This document shows, in pieces, positions 26,301 through 37,800 of a DNA stretch of 64,000 bases. Origin of the DNA: Pomphorhynchus laevis (lineage: Eukaryota; Acanthocephala; Palaeacanthocephala; Echinorhynchida; Pomphorhynchidae); assembly GCA_012934845.2 (NCBI GenBank), contig WNNJ02001471.1, positions 47,757 to 111,756 on the forward strand. The letters run 5' to 3'. Both the position numbers and the translations under genes were made by a program. The stretch's first letter is position 1. The number at the start of each line of letters is the position of its first letter. The notes beneath the pieces are model-generated. The model had not been told where the DNA came from and ran no database searches. It saw nothing but the letters and a program-made list of their open reading frames with translations.

Positions 26301-26489
26301 TTAAACTGCCATTTATATTTATTTTTTAAATAAGTTGTGAATATTATTGAATAATTCACGAAATTAAATAGCAGTTTCATTGCTAGTACATACTTCTTCC
26401 TGTAGATTTTCATTTGCTTTGTTTGCCATCGGAAACACAAGAAGTTCCTCAAATGATTGATCATTGTCCAGTGAAACGAATGTGACATT
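4448..26489 (-). CDS. coiled-coil axonemal protein, CCDC39-like (partial, 15 exons)
   Basis: Exons, 5' to 3' on the minus strand: 26489-26394, 24219-24100, 21635-21489, 21442-21284, 18432-18340, 15875-15747, 15698-15507, 14769-14666, 13255-12928, 12876-12574, 11320-11204, 11159-11049, 9682-9520, 7867-7761, 4588-4448. All are flanked by AG and GT, keep one frame and join with compatible phases to about 770 codons of Lys/Glu/Gln-rich heptad-like helix with no Pro-rich breaks. The most diagnostic stretch is near the N-terminus, where FPMANKANENLQEE resembles the IPVANEENKLLED motif of CCDC39. CCDC39 pairs with CCDC40 as a 96-nm ruler on the doublet microtubules of motile cilia and sperm tails. 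The name is tentative because long coiled coils look alike and the later conserved CCDC39 blocks were not clearly found. First exon not located; 3' end outside the window. Confidence 0.6.
4690..4945 (+). mobile_element. LINE reverse-transcriptase fragment (thumb region)
   Basis: Plus-strand reading gives ISASNCLSSIYKRLSHLYLV followed by INPDKTKIMWI. This matches the 'DINRLSSWLVSNGLVINPDKTKVM' segment that follows the FADD box in many CR1/L2-like RTs. It may belong to family B, whose known copies begin slightly further 3'. Sits in the intron between the 7.8-kb and 4.5-kb exons. Confidence 0.55.
5150..6190 (+). mobile_element. degenerate Rex/RTE-type LINE reverse transcriptase
   Basis: Reading on the plus strand with several frame changes gives, in order, SNYRGITLLSLLGKLFTRIL, a damaged GFRPGRGT region, YVQPVHLCFVDLPKAFDRVP (motif A), LWEVLREYKVPHYLRVAMASL, then a YLIFADDIVLL box (motif C), DRFTAECCVR and MGSLSRIIVVKRE. 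This series of blocks is that of the Rex/RTE-type LINE common in fish and found in invertebrates. Endonuclease and 3' end are missing. A second piece of the same family, its 3' part, lies at 46605-47125 on the minus strand. Confidence 0.8.
6191..7760. other. AT-rich intron sequence
   Basis: Intron of the coiled-coil gene between its last two visible exons. Short A/T runs only. The plus-strand open frame at 7594-7782 is the shadow of the minus-strand exon at 7761-7867 plus neighbouring intron. Confidence 0.5.
8795..8868. repeat. (TA)n microsatellite
   Basis: About 74 bp of TA dinucleotides with one phase slip. Intronic. Confidence 0.95.
9242..9293. repeat. perfect 52-bp palindrome
   Basis: Two 26-bp arms with no spacer, each base paired (centre between 9267 and 9268; the middle reads GAGTCAATTGACTC). 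The arms are of mixed composition, not simple AT repeat. As RNA either strand would fold into a 26-bp hairpin. Confidence 0.95.
11964..12205. repeat. diverged tandem duplication of about 120 bp
   Basis: Two consecutive copies share TTTACAATCC, TATAATTTAAGAA, CATCTTAAATATGATAA and GAATTCTTAATACAAT in the same order, with scattered differences. Intronic, no function suggested. Confidence 0.7.
12574..15875 (-). CDS. CCDC39-like gene, middle exons
   Basis: Exons 15875-15747 and 15698-15507 are separated by a 48-bp intron and read through RRLRQSHQEEISQVQ into LTNERRNTLAELQIKCDHVF. Exon 14769-14666 ends in phase 2 and joins 13255-12928, the longest exon (MEDILQIKMMNLNSNRNYIK and onward). A 51-bp intron then separates it from 12876-12574. 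For the first short intron a second donor 6 bp upstream (CAA|gtccaa) would also keep frame; the one used here (CAA|gtattt) is the better match to consensus. Heptad-type helix throughout, no globular domain. Confidence 0.75.
16600..17330. mobile_element. Penelope-like element remnants (tentative)
   Basis: Two partial copies of a block reading ATTGAAATTTAA and GTCATTT followed by ATGAATTGACTAAT (near 16650-16715 and 16975-17030), also found at 37180-37240. Next to it 16862-16910 matches the segment that follows the RT-like coding relics at 37560 and 54420. All these repeats occur close together near those relics, so they are probably parts of one element. At the right edge lies an inverted repeat (17154-17312). 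Confidence 0.4.
17154..17312. repeat. inverted repeat, 32-bp arms
   Basis: Left arm 17154-17185 starts CTTTATTTACCA and ends TTTCGATAGCTA; right arm 17281-17312 is its reverse complement with four mismatches in the middle. The spacer is 95 bp. The element termini of Penelope-like elements are often inverted in this way. Confidence 0.8.
18340..26489 (-). CDS. CCDC39-like gene, N-terminal exons 1-5 as seen
   Basis: The exon 26489-26394 begins after a CAG acceptor, with an in-frame TGA shortly upstream and no ATG, so at least one exon lies further right. It encodes SLDNDQSFEELLVFPMANKA and continues through NLQEE. The next exons (24219-24100, 21635-21489, 21442-21284, 18432-18340) encode charged helix, including RRTKDDICRNEKKYTKCLTE and RKSKLNRLKRTFDNRYEVF. 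The intron 21443-21488 is only 46 bp. All introns here are phase 0. There may be an unlisted exon between 21284 and 18432 (see the candidate at 19211-19302). Confidence 0.65.
18433..21283. other. large AT-rich intron with a possible extra exon
   Basis: Minus-strand positions 19302-19211 read, after a weak AG, ISEQNANENINQKNIEVDDK and a few more codons to a GTAAAT donor. Composition suits the coiled-coil protein but the phase (0 in, 2 out) does not join the next exon directly, so a further exon would be needed. The rest, including 20550-20870, shows nothing identifiable. Confidence 0.3.
22200..22345 (+). repeat. dispersed SINE-like repeat R, copy 1
   Basis: Short repeat family whose copies share CTATCTATA, AGCAGT, ACATTTCAGTATTGG, CCTCATCAGCTACTGATC, ACATTTCACGTTTCGGTC and CTTTTAATG in the same order. 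This copy is truncated after the CGTTTCGGTC block. Further copies at 22615, 42640, 42906 and 44690. Confidence 0.75.
22615..22880 (+). repeat. dispersed SINE-like repeat R, copy 2
   Basis: Longer copy that shows the 3' half: GTTGGCTGA, ACTCGACTCGTCTGCTTTATTGGCA, then AATTAAAGACTT, GCAAATTTAATTGAAATCAT and TCAAATTTAATCAGTGTT. The open frame here (22577-22861) is accidental. Confidence 0.75.
23652..23762. repeat. 30-bp minisatellite with 15-bp substructure
   Basis: Three full copies and part of a fourth of a 30-bp unit made of two related halves, TTGAAACGCTTAGAG and TAAGAACGCTTAGAG. The full copies are identical; the last partial copy has decayed. Confidence 0.95.
24359..24441. repeat. 15-bp minisatellite
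   Basis: About five copies of ACATTCGAACATAAT with single changes. Lies about 140 bp before the acceptor side of the exon at 24219-24100 in gene orientation. Confidence 0.9.
25125..25470 (+). mobile_element. 5'-truncated RTE-type LINE 3' end
   Basis: Plus-strand reading gives RLDHVRNDEIRQR, TRLWWFGHILRTNEESM, AGLNIQVDGKCPKGSPKQRW and a RYEGRVH-like end. This is the typical end of RTE-type LINE ORF2 ('RVRNDDIRQ...RWFGHVLR...VDGKRPKGRPKQRWLDT'). It ends in an AAAAGAAAAAGAAGAAGAAT tail. One stop interrupts the frame. Distinct from the Rex-type family at 5150 and 46605. The three overlapping minus-strand open frames here are shadows. Confidence 0.85.
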
Positions 26490-29400
26490 CTGTATTTGGA
26501 TGTTAATCAATTAGTTAAAAAATTAATAAGTAATTTTTAAACTGTTTGGTTCAAATATTATCGACAATTTGTAATAATTATTTTATAAATACTTTCTCTC
26601 GATATTTCGACGTCCCAATGAAAATAGGATGGTTTTATCGACGATCTAATGAACATTTGATAATTATTCAAGTGAACAAAAACAAAAACAATTAGTATCT
26701 TTCGAGTAATCTTTTTAAGCGTAAAAATAGTGGCATCCCGAAAGGATTCCCTGAATATATCCAAAGGTTTTGTTCATTGTCAAAAGTATTTAAAAGGTTG
26801 AGCATTGGATTTGTGGTGTGTATGCGTAGATTTTATAATTTGAAAAAATTATAAAATCTAAATTAATTTTTTTTTTGAATTTTTTATAGATTTTTTTCTA
26901 CACAAATTCAGAGGCTGAGCGTTGCCATCCAACGCGGTAATGATAGTTGCGTTCTGGGCACGGTTGAGGGACGAGCGATAGACAAGACTTAGACACAATT
27001 TATTATTTGTAATTTTTGTTGTTGTTTTTGAAAAATTTATACAAATTCATACTTTTGAGTATTGATTATCAAAACTATTTAAATAAAAAATTCAAAACTA
27101 GTAACTAAATTAGAAAATAATACACTCCGTCTATGAAAATAAAATACTGCACTTATAAATTGTACGCTCCACCTTTGAACTACATAAAGTAGTTCTGACA
27201 GCTTATATTTTGTCAAATTCATAAAAAATCAATTCGTCTATTAAATATATAGGTATCACTGTTACCTCAGAAAATAGAGAACTAATTGAATTAGTAAAAC
27301 TGATTACTAATTCATTACTTACATTAATGAACTAATGGCATAAATATACAAATTGCATTAATAAATAAATTGAATTAATGAACTAAATGCAGTATTTAAC
27401 TAATTACATTAAATTGATTACATTACATTAATTTGATCTCTGATTATGCAAAATAAACAGCCAAATTCTAAATATGAATTTAAATTTAGATAGATTAGTT
27501 ACTAAATTGATTTACACTGTTAATATTTTGAAAATGCTAATTTCGTTGCCTTCACTGAACATTATTCAATGTCCATGAGACGGAAAGAAGCCAGTTAAGT
27601 ATTTTTAATATTGTTTAGATTAGAACGCATTCCGAAGGCATCGCTGTCTCCTCCGAAAATAGAGAAATAATTGCATTTATAATCTAATTGCAACAATAAA
27701 CTAATTGCATTATTGAACTTATTTCACTAATAAACTAATTAACGAAATAACGCACAAAAATATTACAGAAGTGAAATAATTGTAAATTTTATAAATTTTA
27801 AAATGACACGTTTTAGATTAAAAGCATCTGAGTTGAATTATGAAAATTATTTGATTATTTTTAATTAATATAATGTTTTAAACAATATATTTTGAATATT
27901 TTAACAATTTCAAAATAATCTTAGTGCAAGTATTTCGTTCTAAAATACTTGCATAAATTGGTCAACCAAACATGTTTGGGCATGAATATACAATATTACT
28001 AAAATAGTTAGTTTTGATAAATATTTTTTTCAAGAATAACTCATAATTGTATAGCTACCAGGTCAAAGTTCATTTTGTAAACATTTTTTATTGAACAAAT
28101 TTAGCGATAAAATCGTTGATCAGGTTTAAGTGACAATTTCTTTTAATGAATGATGCATCAACAAAACTAAGAAATCAAAATGATTCTTAAATCTATTTAA
28201 ATAATTATTATATATTATTATATATTATTATATAATATTATTAATATTATTATATAATATATACTATTATATATTATTTATATAATTCAAATTGTGATAA
28301 ATATTTGGTAATGATCAATATAAATTTCATTTTTATTAAAATTTATAATTTGTAATTTATCGAATTAAATATCTGTGGCTATGGCTACTAAATATAATTT
28401 AAAAAAGCCGAAAATTGCTTACACTTTGTTCAGAAGACATTAATACATAAGGTAATTATTTCATTATTTTAAATTATAAATAACGACAAAAAAGGCGCGT
28501 TCTTCTTGGATATGATTTGAACATTTATGCAAAAAAAATAACAGCAAGTCTCACATAAAGTATATCTAATATTAGTAGATAGATATATATGGTGTTATCT
28601 CATTTGAAAATGAGATATCATGGACATGATGAGTATATATTTTATGCATTTTCCATGTGAAAAGCAAAATATCGACGAAATAAATTTTTATTTTGATAAT
28701 GCTATATCTCGTAATTTATTTGGTGCACAAATAAATCTACATTGACTGCATTTCTATGCTAGAATTTGAACATTGATTCGGTATTATGTTGATTCGGTAT
28801 GTGAAATGAACTTTTTTTATTAAAATGTAAATATGTATCTCTGTCCAAAAAAGGTAGTTTATTAAGGTATAATCAAGTATATTTTTATTCATAGCGTTAT
28901 TATTTTATTAAATATTAAAACTAATTTCAAATATTTCAAATACAAATTGCTGCCAAATACACGTATCCAAATTATTACAAAATATTACGAGATTGTATGT
29001 AGCCCGTATTTCTTAAGTTACTTGATTTATTAAGTGAATGATATAAAACGGATAATTAAGTGTGGAAAAAATTTTAAATACATTTCGTCATTGTTGAATA
29101 ATCTTTAATTATTTAAATAATTAATAATCTTTAATTATTTAATTATTAACTTATTTTTATTTATACAATCGCATCTGCATATGGATGATTAAGTTTTAAT
29201 TAATTTAATCTATTAATTAAGTTTTAATTAATTTAAAAAGTATAACTTATGTTGTACTTATAACTTCAAAGACAAATAATTCTAGGCTTTATTATTTTGA
29301 ATGCATTCTACTACATTTACGCTCCTTCCTATAATCTGTTGGTGGTTTAGAAACTGCATAATCTCAGATCTTTCTATCAACTCAATCAAAACATAATTTA

Positions 29401-29853
29401 CTTTATAAACTTCTTAAATGTTTGATTTTTAATTTAAAATAAGAGATTATTTTTTTCACTTATTTATAATTATTTTTAATCATCCGACAATCTTAGCAAT
29501 GCAACCATTGCTCTCTACATTGAATGTTTTTATTGCTTCATTAAGCAATAAAAAGGGAATTCGTATTATGACATGGCGATTTCATGCCCCGCCAACTATT
29601 AGGGAAGCCACCTGTTTGTAGACAGGCTTTAAAATAAGCTTGGTTACCCAATAAGTAAGGCAAACCGCATATGACCGCAGTTTATGATGACAAGCCTAAA
29701 CGACAGGTAAGTCAAATAGATATACACTTCGTTGTAAAACCTAAAAATACAAAATGCCAACTTAAACTCTGAATTATACTACAAGGGCATCTCCAATCAA
29801 GTAGCGTCATTTTCTCCAAACTAGAAGACCAAGTTAGTAACAAAATTATAAAA
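26490..29853. other. intergenic region between the two host genes
   Basis: Lies between the 3' end of the ZNF106-like gene and the visible 5' exons of the coiled-coil gene, so it should hold the promoter and first exon of the latter; neither was recognised. Positions 26885-26990 and 29540-29853 are richer in G+C than their surroundings and could be old repeat or exon, but no family was identified. The rest is low-complexity AT DNA. Confidence 0.4.
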
Positions 29854-30204
29854 GCTTATTAGCCCGCGGAGCACAGTTTAACACGTCCAGATATAAAATT
29901 ATAAAAATGTATCCTCCAAAGGATCCTGTGAAAAAGCAAGCGACGACAGCAAGTGAAATTCCTGCCGAATAAAATTAGGATGGTCCGGAAAGCACATTGT
30001 TAGTTTAAAGAGGCTATGCTCATGCTACCACGTTAGCAAATTCTCGGAAATGCCTATTTAATATATCACAAGGCAGCCGAAACGACTGATGGTAGTTCAC
30101 CCTACTGATGAGTGCTGCCGGCTACCATCAGCTCGTCTAGGAGTGATAAGGAAGTCTGCTCTACTTGTAATCGAACTCCGGTTTTTGGCAACATCTACAA
30201 TTAT
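29854..30204. repeat. 351-bp tandem repeat, copy 1
   Basis: First of two head-to-tail copies starting 360 bp apart and nearly identical. Moderate G+C, very different from the surroundings. Contains complementary segments GGCAGC (30072-30077) with GCTGCC (30114-30119), and CTGATGGTAG (30086-30095) with CTACCATCAG (30122-30131), interleaved as in a pseudoknot. No ORF of note and no clear tRNA-like promoter in a sensible order. Could be a SINE, a satellite or part of a larger retroelement. Confidence 0.85.
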
Positions 30205-30213
30205 GAAACTGAA

Positions 30214-30663
<450 letters not shown>

Positions 30664-31164
30664 AACCGTCAGGAAACAAAAGAATAATTGAAATGCATTT
30701 ATAGCATAAAATCCGTTCTATTTTTAATTGTTATCGATATAAAACGAAATTATTTATGTAAAACGAAGGTATAAACAAAAAAATTATTAAGAACTTCTCT
30801 TGACCTCAATCAAATATTAGTGATGAAATGAAAATGCAAACGAAGGTATTTAAAGTTATCTGTTTAAAACGAAGATATTTAAAGTTATTTATGTAAAACA
30901 AAGGTATTAGCAAAAAAATTATTACGAACTTCTCTTTGCTTCAAATATCTAAAATTGAAATATCTAAAAATGAAAACTGTGTGAAATTTTATCTTTTCTA
31001 ACACAATTTTCAAATAAAATATTAACTTTAAAAATTCAATAAGGCTGTATTCGTCAAAAATTGCTTTGTGGTCGATGAGACGAAATACAAATTAAGAAGA
31101 TGAATGATCAAAAAATGAAAATTGAAATATTAAAATGTACAAAATAAAAATCTATCAGTGAAAA

Positions 31165-31869
31165 TTATTTTCTTTCCATATTTGCACCCTTGTCGGACTG
31201 CATACTTTCTTCGTTTATGAGTTCACATTGCTTTGCATGAAAATCTGCATGTTCATGTAAGATTGAACTCCGTAACCACTGAGTGCATTTTGGCCATCTA
31301 CATCTGTACACAGAAGTTTTTGTTAAAAAGTGGCTTCTTAATAGATGTGAGCGGAGATCTCCAATAGAAGCTAGACGCATCCCGCAGTTAGCATACTGTA
31401 AAAGATAATTAGAATGAAAACAATGTATATATAAAGTATTAAAACTGCTAAATAATATCAATGATTCACTGATTTGTTGTTTACGCATTTATTAACTCAT
31501 GTCATATAAGTTTTTGTTAAAGCCTCGCAGATGTTCAATACACATGTTGCATAAAAATATGCAAAGCAATTGTTCCCAAATACTTTAACTTTTGTTTTCA
31601 TACAGAATAAACTGCAATAAATTGCACAATTGGTTGTACTGTGTACTATTTGTGTTCTTCAAATAATGTATGTTAAACCGCTGAACAAACAAATATGAGG
31701 GATCAGAAACTTACAACTAACAAAGAATCATTCACAAAAGAAAAGCACTTATTTAAATCAAAACTAACTGAATGCAACACTTAGAATACAGTAAAATTTG
31801 TGAACTTACAACTGAGGGACAACTGACTATTGTTGATGGAAAACTATTACTATCAACTCTCTGGCAATC
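31165..31869 (-). CDS. ZNF106-like gene, exons 24-25 (terminal C2H2 fingers)
   Basis: Exon 24 brings the first finger's Cys (STIVSCPSV), exon 25 the rest: ANCGMRLASIGDLRSHLLRS then H, and YRCRWPKCTQW followed by HEHADFH. Cys and His spacing fits two C2H2 fingers, the first with six residues between its cysteines (four in the vertebrate protein). The human protein likewise ends in two fingers directly after the propeller, the second also with the CRW..C pattern. The stop at 31165 follows 21 hydrophilic residues. Confidence 0.85.
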
Positions 31870-34800
31870 CTAAACAAATCCGACTCTAAAATTTCCAAAA
31901 GTATACAGAATGAAAAATATATAATTCTTGAGCTTTTGACTTAAAACTACTAATCTCGGATATATCTGAAGCCAAACGATTTGAATTCTTCTAGATATAC
32001 AAATATAGACCAATCAGAAACGTTGAATTTTCATATGTAGAATAACGAATGGGTCATATTCGTAAATGTATACAAGTATCCGTAAAATATTATATTCAAC
32101 TGTAAGGAATATAGCTTATAAATCTGTCTGTGAAGACAATTTATAATGCACCCAAATTCATATTTACTCTTTAAATAAAAATGAATGACTACCTTTATTA
32201 AAAGAACAAATATTTGAAATCATTTATACCTCGCAGATTACGTATTCGTTGGGATTATATTTTATGCACTCCACAACTCCGTCATCAGATGCAACATACA
32301 ACTAGAAAGAAATAAATAATTATAGATAATATTCTAATTTTTTACTCAATAAATAAAAAAACGAAAACAGAAAATTATAAATGTTCTTCAGCTTCAACGT
32401 TTAGTCATTAGCGCAAAAGTGGTTTTTTATCAGAGTCAATTTGACAGTGCCCACGAACACAAAATCACAATTTGAAACCTCTACCCATATGGATGTTAGA
32501 TTATGGATGCTCAATTATGACACTTAATATTATTTTAAGGAAACAATATACAAATATTATCTAGCAGAAGTGATAGAATTGTTTCTTAATTCGTAAAAAA
32601 AACTTTAAATATTCGTCTACTATATTGTATCGTAATTCATAGTAGTCCATGTTCATTGTACTCGAATACTACGCTTATGGCCTATTATAAGATGTCTCGA
32701 ATGATCGCTTAACTTCAAGGCAAATATCGTCGAAACAAGTCGCTTCCTATTTTCTTGATAAAAACGTATACACGTGTTTATAAGAGAATAATTTTATAAA
32801 ATGATATTTCATTCGTCAATATTACTATTAATTGAAAACTAAATTAAGTTTTAAATTGAATTATTAAATATTTAAAATCTTTTAAAAATTTTATTTGAAT
32901 GTCTTATTTATCTAAAAGTGCATAAAGATCGTTAAATTAATAAATAATGCACATAAATTAAAATTTAATGATAAGAGTCACTAAATCTTTAATGACTCAA
33001 AAGAGATAATTTTTGCGTTTCGCTCCCGCGTTTAGTTGGTTGGCACTTTAATCCCTTCCATTCAACGATATGTAAAATACTCAAAGAGCTAACTGTATTA
33101 TTTATTACTAAAGGACTAAGACAAATTATTAATGTAACTTAGATTACATATTTAGAAATCTAAAGTTTATCTACTAGAATCAATGAACAATTGTGAAATT
33201 GGTGTCAGAAGTTGTAACGCTTTCATCATAACGTTTACATCATAGCAATCATTTACTGGTTGCTATTTAATACGAATAGGCTTATCCAAAGCTGCTAGAA
33301 AAGCTTCCATTATCAGTATTCTTCAAATACCTATTTACGTCTAAAACAATGGCTAATTTGGTAATTTAACCAAGTATCTAATCAAAATAATCTATATAAA
33401 TTAATCAAAGTAATTAATCTGATTGTCTTTCAATTGCCAGTAATATTTTTGTACTTACGTTAGAATAATTATAGAATATACACATAATTCTTTTGTCCGG
33501 TCTGTCATAACGCAAAATAAGGGATGTCGTCTAAATCAAACAGTAAATTGAAATTATGATTAACAATCAAATATCAAAATGTAGATTCCATTCGAGATTT
33601 AGGAAAATTAAAAAAGAACTTACATGATGCCTAATTAGAACAAGTTAATAATAAATTGACTAATTAGCACAAGTGACTAATAACATCTATCATTAATATA
33701 TAATAATATAACATATTATTATATAATGCATTATAATCTAATATAATAATATATTAGATATTTAATATTATAATATTAATATATTAATAGTATTTATTAC
33801 ATTAATATTACATTTAATAATTTCTATTATATAATAGAAATTTATAGATTTTTTATAATTTATTTAAAAATAACATATTTAATAATTTGAATTAATATTT
33901 AATATAAACCTATTATGTTAATACATACAGCGACATATAAAAACTATCAAAATTATTATACAAATATCTATTCTTTTATAATTAAATAGGCAATATCAAA
34001 TTTATAATCTACAAAAATTTGATCAAATTTAATAAATTTGATTAAGTTAAAACAATCAATAACAATGAAAATAAAATGTAAAATGAAATGCTTACGAGGC
34101 GCATAAAAAATAAAATGTAAGGAATTTTCTAAACTGAGTATAAAAGAACATTCCAATCGTATAAAACAAAACCATTCAAAAAATGTAAAACAACACGGCT
34201 TTTATATGTTGATTTTAACATAAAAATAGAATTACATTGTGATCATAAACAATATTATATTATACATAATGTTAAATATTATATATTTATTAATATAAAT
34301 ATTTTATGATAACAATACTTTGAAATTCTATTTCGATTCTTAATTAAGCATATCAAATCCCGATAAAAGCCTGTGATTCGCTTTGTCTGCATTATATAGT
34401 AAAAGCCTGTGACTCGTTTTACTACAGTATATAGTAAAGCAACGTGATTTGATTTAATATCGCGTGAACATATAGCATCTTCTTTTGACCTGATCAATGA
34501 TTTTTGGCGAAAATGTTTAAATACTATTCTGTATGGTGCATCCATTGTATCATCTTGGCGATGCGCGTTAATAAAGCAACTTTTCAAAGGCCTAGGTGAT
34601 CTTTGTGATATGGATTCGTACAGAGGAATCGCTAATGAGTCAAGTTTATAAACGGTTATCTTATCTGATTACTACACGTCTTGGTTTTTATACAGAGAAT
34701 TTCCTACCGGGCGAACATCATGGTTTTCGATCTGGTCATTCTACTCCTACCGCTCTCAATTCTCTCAGAAAGCTGTGATACTTTATACTTAGCCAGGATC

Positions 34801-37800
34801 AGCATTGTAAGCAGTGTTTTTGACTTTACTAAGGCTTTTGATTCGGTTGATAGAAATCACTTTATAACAAAATTAAAACACAATGTAAAGTTAGAAGGTC
34901 ATATTCTTAATGTTATAGAGAATATGTTAAGACCTCATAACATTCGCATATTTGACGGAGTTAACTTTTCAGAGTCCTTCATTCAAAATCGTTGTGTGTT
35001 GCAAGGTGATTCTTGCAACAAACAACGTCGTGTGTGTTGCAAGGTCTTCTGATAAAGTCTACTGATAAGGTAGACTTTATACCTTGATAAAGTCTTCTGA
35101 TAAATTAGACTTGCTGTTCGGTTACTCTGGGAAGCTGTTGATCAACCGTGTGACACCAGAAGGATACAACCATATGAAGAACCATATGAGAAGTTTACAT
35201 CAGATAAGCTCGGTACACTCACCAGGCATAGCCAACGTTAACCACTCTATGTGCAGTAATTTTCTCATGTGATCGATTTTCTCATGTAATTTTCTCATGT
35301 GATCGATTCAACTTTCAAAGCTCTATAGAGCCCTAGTAATTTTCTCATGTGATCGATTCAACTTTCAAAGCTCTATAGACAAGCAACACCAATACTGTGC
35401 GCTTAACAATTTGGTAGTCAATATGTCAAAAACAAAAATTATCAAATTTCGAAAAGGTAGGTAGCTAAAGCATATGCTTCCCATAGATTGGTTTAAGAAT
35501 TGTAGCTATTAGTAGATTTTGTTACCTCGGGTTTAATGTGACGTCACGATGGACCATAACGCATCATTACGAACAAATATTGTGCAAAATAGTTCAACGC
35601 TTACGTAAAGTTTCACTTCTGAAAAAGCATATTTCGCCACTGAAGTATTTTAGAATATTTTAATATTAAACATTAATATTTAATGATACTATAATTGAAT
35701 ATTTGCTAATACTATAATTCCAATATTAAAAAATATGGTTTGCATGCGATATTTTCGTATCTTTACAGTATCATTTCGTGATTTGCATAATCCTAATATA
35801 GAGGCACTATACACTTCTAATAGATGTGGATTAGCTAATCAACAGTGATACTATGACATAAATTCATGCTTTGACCAACATTTCAGTTGTTTGTGTTCTT
35901 TGGGGCCGAACTGCTGATAAATTCTCTGCTAAAATCTAATTCTGTTAAAAATTATGGATCGATAGAATAGCTAAGTTTCGACTACTCCACACTGCATTCG
36001 CCTTTGTAAAAATGTCACATTACACATAATCGGAATAAGTCGGGACAAATTTGTGTACGGTTCAAAATATCCAAATGATGAGTAGTAGTTTACTTAATAA
36101 TTTGAAATATTAATAATTTAAAATTATTAATAATAAATTCAAATAATTTAAAATTATTCATGTTAGACAGTAGTTTACAGACTGCTATTATAATTAAAGT
36201 GATCAGGCGAGGGTAAAAATATAAAAATAATAAAATAATATATAATTAAATAATTATATAAAATTTAATTTGTAATCCAATTTGTAATTAACTTATTCTT
36301 AAAATTATCTTAAAAAGGTAGATTGAATTCATAAATTCAATGGTTGTATTTATTAATACAACCATTCGGGAGTTATTGTGCTCTTCACGATCAGCTAATT
36401 ATCTACGAACAGTTAACTGAGTCTAAGTATTTTGTAAATTTTTTAAAACTTTTTTAAACTTTCTATAATTTCTAGATTCATATAAGGTAAGAATTTTTTA
36501 AAAATAAAAATACTTTTTTTAAATAAATTTTAAATTTTATAAAATTTAAATATTTATATAATTTAATAATGCAGAATCGATAATAAGTTTGTATATTCAG
36601 AAAGCAAACTTACCGTTAACGAAACGAATGAGAGAAAAACTGTGGTTGTATATTAAAGAAAACAGCAAACAAGGAATTTTCAAATACACGTAAGCTTTTA
36701 AAAATTGCTATATAGAATTGAATACATTTAGAAGCTAAAACCTTCGTTATTTACTTAGGTTTTCGAAGTAAAAAACGTTTTAATTAAGAGTTGATTAATT
36801 AATTTGTAATTAACCAATTAATTCAGTGATCAATTTGTAATTAACCGATTCTTTAACATTTTAGAAAATTTTAAAATTATCGTAAATAAGTAGATTGAAT
36901 TCATAAATTATGAATTTATTTATTAATACAACCATTCGGGAGTTATTGTGCTCTTAACGATTAGCTAATTATCAACGAACAGTTAACTGAGTCTAAGTAT
37001 TTTGTAAATTTTTTAAAACTTTATAAAACTTTCTATAATTTCTAGATTCATTTAAGAATTTTTTATATAAAAAATTAGGAATTTTTAAAAATTCTATATA
37101 AAATTATTTTAAATAAAGTATTTTATAAGATTATTACATTATAAGATTTTATATAAATGATATCAAATCAAAATTTCCAAATTGAAATTTAAAATAAAAG
37201 TCAATTTTTATGAATTGACTAATAAATAACAGATGATGTGTCAATAATAGACAATGCATTATAATAGACGATGCATTATGATAGACGATGGAAAATATTT
37301 GTGGATAGTAATAATATATAACACTTAGCATCAAAAGAAACTCCACGCTGTCATTTGTAATTTTTTTAATTTCTATAATTTCTAGATTCATTTAAATTGT
37401 AGAAAGAATAAGAATTATTTAATTTTTTATAAAAAGGTAAGAATTTTTTAAATAAAAATAATAATAAATAATTTAATAACTTATATCAAGTTTATATAAT
37501 TTATATAAAGTTAAAATTTTAAATTTAGTTTTATTTTTACTATTCCCTGTTTGATTGTATTTTTATAGTAACCTTTAAATTTATTCTTTATATTATTGTG
37601 TTCATCTATATATTTTACTATTTTCTGCTTGATGTTATTTTTATAGTAACCTAGTTTAAAATATGCATTTATTAAATTATGTAAATGATTTTAAAGAAAA
37701 CCAATATCATTACGTATTGTTGCAATTCTTAAAATTTCATTATTTAATGTATTATATTTTATATTATATGGTATGCATGAATGCTCATGAAAAAAATATG

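Noticed and set aside
30072-30131. Hammerhead ribozyme in the 351-bp repeat
   Set aside because: CTGATGAG and GAAAC motifs exist, but the 22 nt between GAAA and CTGATGA cannot form both helices I and III with a UH cleavage site.
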